DNA of 8,123 nucleotides from JAICTV01 sp035634055 (GTDB lineage: Bacteria; Planctomycetota; Phycisphaerae; Tepidisphaerales; Tepidisphaeraceae). Position 1 is the stretch's first letter; each line of letters starts with the position of its first letter. Made by a program: the position numbers and the translations under genes. This document shows positions 5,979 through 8,123 of this stretch, piece by piece. The notes beneath the pieces were generated by a model. That model did no database searches and was not told the DNA's origin. It saw nothing but the letters and a program-made list of their open reading frames with translations. Location of the stretch: the NCBI GenBank assembly GCA_035634055.1, contig DASQDR010000199.1, positions 1-8,123 on the forward strand, in the 5' to 3' direction.

Positions 5979-7106
5979 ATGACTGACAAGTCGCATCCGA
6001 TCAAGCTCGACCCCGGGCAAGGCGGCCCGCGTTATGAAGGCGTGATGCGCGCCGTCTGGGACGCGATCCACGCCGGGCACTTTCGCCCCGGCGAGCGCCT
6101 GCCGGACACGCGCACGCTCAGCCGGCAGCTCTCAGTCTCCCCCGTGACGGCGCACCGCGGGCTGCGCGAGCTGGTCCGCCGCGGCATTCTCCAGCGCGTG
6201 CGCGGGCAGGGGACGTTCGTCAGCGAGCGCTACACCCCCGGCGCCTACACCGCCGCCGCCGCCCGCATCGCCATCGTGATGCGCGACGGCGCGGCCGTGA
6301 GCGAGTACTACCACGGCGCGGTCATCGAAGGGATCAAGCAGGGCGCGCAACAGTTGTCGGTCAAGCTGATGCTGCTGCGGCTCGGCGAAGAGCTGTACGA
6401 GCCGTGCGACGGCAGCATCATCATCGCGCCGCGCGCCGAGGAGCTGGAGGGGATCACCCGCCGCCCGCCGTCCAACCGCCTTCTGGTGGTCGGGGCCCGC
6501 TGCAATTCCACCGCGCTGCAATGGATCGACGTGGACAACGCAGACCTCTCGTCGCGCGCGGTTTCTCACCTGGCGGAGCTGGGGCACCGGCGGATCGCGT
6601 ACGTGGGCGGCACCGACGAGGTGAGCAACAGCCGCGACCGCTGGGCCGGCTTCCGCGCCGCCCACCTGAAGCTCGGCGACGCTCAGCAGGAGCCGCGCTG
6701 GTTCGTCCGCTCGTCCGGCTGGCGGCTCGGCGAGACCGGGCGGCAGGAGCTGCTCGGGCTCCTCATGCGCGCCCAGCGCCCGACCGCGATCTTCGCCGGC
6801 GGGTACTACTTCGCCTTGGACTGCTTCGCCGTCGCCGCGTCGCTCGGGCTGCGCGTCCCGCAGGACCTCTCGATCGTGGGCGTGGACGATCCGCCCAGCG
6901 CCACCTACCTCTCCCCGCCGCTCACGACGATGCGCCAGCCGCTGCACGAGCTGGGCGTGATGGCGATCAATACGCTGGCCGGGCAGCTTGACGCCGGCAT
7001 GGGTGAGGGCAACGCCCAGCGCCTGCTGTCGGCCGAGCTGATCGTCCGCGGCTCCACCGCCGTCGCCAGCGAGTCCAACGCCCCCGCCGCCGCCGCCGCG
7101 TCGTAG
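5979..7106 (+). CDS. GntR/LacI hybrid transcriptional regulator (AraR-like architecture)
   Basis: A 375-residue cytoplasmic DNA-binding regulator. The N-terminal winged helix-turn-helix of GntR type spans about 17-84: the entry helix, then FRPGERLPDTRTLSRQLSVS (35-54), VTAHRGLRELVRRGIL (56-71) and the wing RVRGQGTFVS (73-82). The rest (about 95-358) is a LacI/periplasmic-binding-protein-like effector domain, marked by YYHGAVIEGI (110-119), LAELGHRRIAYVGG (198-211), PQDLSIVGVDD (294-304), LTTMRQP (315-321) and the family-typical close LIVRGSTA (354-361). The C-terminal tail is poly-Ala. Proteins of this layout usually sense a sugar and repress carbohydrate genes. No such genes are adjacent, so the effector and targets are unknown. 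The start ATG at 5979 lacks a strong Shine-Dalgarno but sits just upstream of the domain. It converges on the response regulator gene. Confidence 0.92.
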   Translation: MTDKSHPIKLDPGQGGPRYEGVMRAVWDAIHAGHFRPGERLPDTRTLSRQLSVSPVTAHRGLRELVRRGILQRVRGQGTFVSERYTPGAYTAAAARIAIVMRDGAAVSEYYHGAVIEGIKQGAQQLSVKLMLLRLGEELYEPCDGSIIIAPRAEELEGITRRPPSNRLLVVGARCNSTALQWIDVDNADLSSRAVSHLAELGHRRIAYVGGTDEVSNSRDRWAGFRAAHLKLGDAQQEPRWFVRSSGWRLGETGRQELLGLLMRAQRPTAIFAGGYYFALDCFAVAASLGLRVPQDLSIVGVDDPPSATYLSPPLTTMRQPLHELGVMAINTLAGQLDAGMGEGNAQRLLSAELIVRGSTAVASESNAPAAAAAS

Positions 7107-7153
7107 CGGTGGTCGCCCTTAGCACGCACCTGACCCAGCCCGCCGCCCGATTT

Positions 7154-7163
7154 CGTGCGCACG
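7154..7163. repeat. Short palindrome between convergent genes
   Basis: CGTGCGCACG is a perfect 10-bp palindrome in the 156-nt gap. It may be chance in GC-rich DNA; no role is assigned. Confidence 0.2.
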
Positions 7164-7182
7164 TGCGGTGCCCAGACGAGCA

Positions 7183-7223
7183 GCCCGCGGGCCGCCGCGG
7201 TCGTGTCCCCACCGCCCGCGGGC
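7183..7223. terminator. Candidate bidirectional terminator between convergent genes
   Basis: The self-palindromic decamer GCCCGCGGGC occurs twice (7183-7192 and 7214-7223), 21 nt apart. The copies can pair as a 10-bp all-GC stem, and each can fold on itself. The position between two converging stop codons fits a shared terminator. There is no clear T-tract on either side; GTGTTT at 7237-7242 on the plus strand is the nearest. Confidence 0.45.
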
Positions 7224-7262
7224 CCGCGCGCGTGAAGTGTTTCCCCCCAGTCCTCCCGTCGA

Positions 7263-8033
7263 TCACAGCGTCGTCATCCCCATCCGCAGCGCGACCTTCA
7301 CCAGGGCGGCCATCGATTGCACGCCCAGCTTGGCCATGATCTGGCCGCGGTAGCGTTCGACGGTGCGGACGCTGACGTCGAGGTGTTGGGCGATCTGCTT
7401 GTTGAGCATCCCGTCGGTCAGGAGCTTGAGCACCTGGGCCTCGCGCGGGGTGAGGTTCGGCTTCGCGGCGAGCGGCTGAGCACGAGCCGGTTCGCGCGAT
7501 GCACTGTCATCGCCGCGAGTGTCGCTGTCGCCGCTGCCGATGCTGCTGCTGCGCGCGCCGCTCGCGCTGGCGCTGCCACCACCGCCGCCACCGCTGGCCG
7601 GGCCTGTCTCGGGCGACTCGGCACGGGCGTCGCCGCCGAGAGTCTGCGGTTGGCTCGCGACCGGGCCACTGTCGCCGAAGAACGTGTCGCCGCGCAGGGC
7701 GGCGGTCATCGCCTGCGCGAGCGGCTGGGCGCCGGCGGTGCGGGGGACGAAGCCGTCGACGCCGACGTTGATCAACTGCTCCACCTGCCTGGCCGACGCC
7801 CGCGGCGCCGAGACGATGATCTTGGCGCCGACCGCCGCCAGGTCGCGCGCCAGGGCCGCGTCGTCGGGGCGGATCGTGGCGATCTCGATGAGCACGAGGT
7901 CGGCCGCGCAGTCTCGGCAGCGATGGACCATGTCGGCGCGGGCGCACTCCCCGGCAACGAGGAGGTGATCGAGCCGCGCGATCGCCGCCCGCAGCCGCGC
8001 CCGTGCCGCCGGCTGGTCCGCCACCACCAGCAC
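7263..8033 (-). CDS. LuxR/NarL-type response regulator with a degenerate receiver (5' end uncertain)
   Basis: A DNA-binding regulator of at least 256 residues from a GTG at 8031-8033. Residues 2-118 look like a receiver (VVADQP, ADLVLIEI, KIIVSAP, GVDGFVPRTA). Key sites have changed: the first acidic residue is Ala, the phospho-acceptor Asp is Glu50, the conserved Thr is Ser75 and the conserved Lys is Arg98. A Gly/Ser-rich linker (about 121-190) joins it to a standard LuxR helix-turn-helix (192-256): NLTPREAQVLKLL, then NKQIAQHLDVSVRTVERYRGQI. By family knowledge the HTH binds DNA as a dimer. The Glu may mimic phospho-Asp, so activity may not need a kinase (inference). The frame stays open to the window edge at 8123 with no stop and no good Shine-Dalgarno before the GTG, so the real start may be further upstream or the gene may be part of a longer fusion. 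Confidence 0.85.
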   Translation of the reverse strand: MLVVADQPAARARLRAAIARLDHLLVAGECARADMVHRCRDCAADLVLIEIATIRPDDAALARDLAAVGAKIIVSAPRASARQVEQLINVGVDGFVPRTAGAQPLAQAMTAALRGDTFFGDSGPVASQPQTLGGDARAESPETGPASGGGGGGSASASGARSSSIGSGDSDTRGDDSASREPARAQPLAAKPNLTPREAQVLKLLTDGMLNKQIAQHLDVSVRTVERYRGQIMAKLGVQSMAALVKVALRMGMTTL

Positions 8034-8123
8034 GCTCGCCCGCGGCTCGCGCCGGCCGATTGCGCCGCCAGCGCCAGCAGCGCCGCCAGCGCCCGCAGCA
8101 CCCGCACGCCGCCTGCCGGAAGC

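Noticed and set aside
5668..5982. 104-codon plus-strand frame overlapping the regulator start by ATGA
   Set aside because: It starts at a GTG with no Shine-Dalgarno, its composition is not protein-like and it spans the proposed operator, promoter and hairpins.
6132..6947. 271-codon minus-strand open frame opposite the GntR/LacI gene
   Set aside because: Low-complexity Arg/Ala/Gly antisense shadow of a clear regulator gene.

Overview
The window is a GC-rich bacterial chromosomal segment. Six protein-coding genes fill most of it, and no mobile genes, rRNA, tRNA or CRISPR arrays are visible. The base composition, a Hanks-type Ser/Thr kinase with a carbohydrate-binding-like ectodomain, a GntR/LacI hybrid regulator and a LysM L,D-transpeptidase would suit a planctomycete, perhaps class Phycisphaerae. 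That placement is inferred from gene content and style; no marker gene here proves it.

Left block (minus strand, 20-3456): three genes run in the same direction. They are rarA (replication-associated AAA+ ATPase, 3456 to 2023), a 5-formyltetrahydrofolate cyclo-ligase (1970 to 1368) and a LysM/YkuD L,D-transpeptidase (1237 to 20). The first gap is 52 nt, so rarA and the cyclo-ligase could be co-transcribed. The second is 130 nt, so the transpeptidase may have its own control. The three jobs (fork maintenance, folate repair, cell-wall cross-linking) are housekeeping and do not form one pathway.

Middle block (plus strand, 3624-7106): a 167-nt divergent region separates rarA from a membrane-anchored PknB-like kinase (3624-5513). 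A 465-nt non-coding stretch follows, with a possible terminator hairpin, a 12-bp palindrome, a plausible sigma-70-type promoter and a leader rich in inverted repeats. Then comes a GntR-DNA-binding/LacI-effector-domain regulator (5979-7106). No sugar-use genes sit beside it, so its targets probably lie elsewhere or include its own promoter.

Right block (minus strand, 7263 to at least 8033): a convergent LuxR/NarL-type response regulator with a degenerate receiver site and a long Gly/Ser linker. Its reading frame stays open to the window edge.

I did not find an obvious new multi-gene system. The best leads are the pseudo-receiver regulator, the kinase's outer domain, an in-frame palindromic octamer-repeat insertion in rarA, and the structured leader before the GntR/LacI gene.
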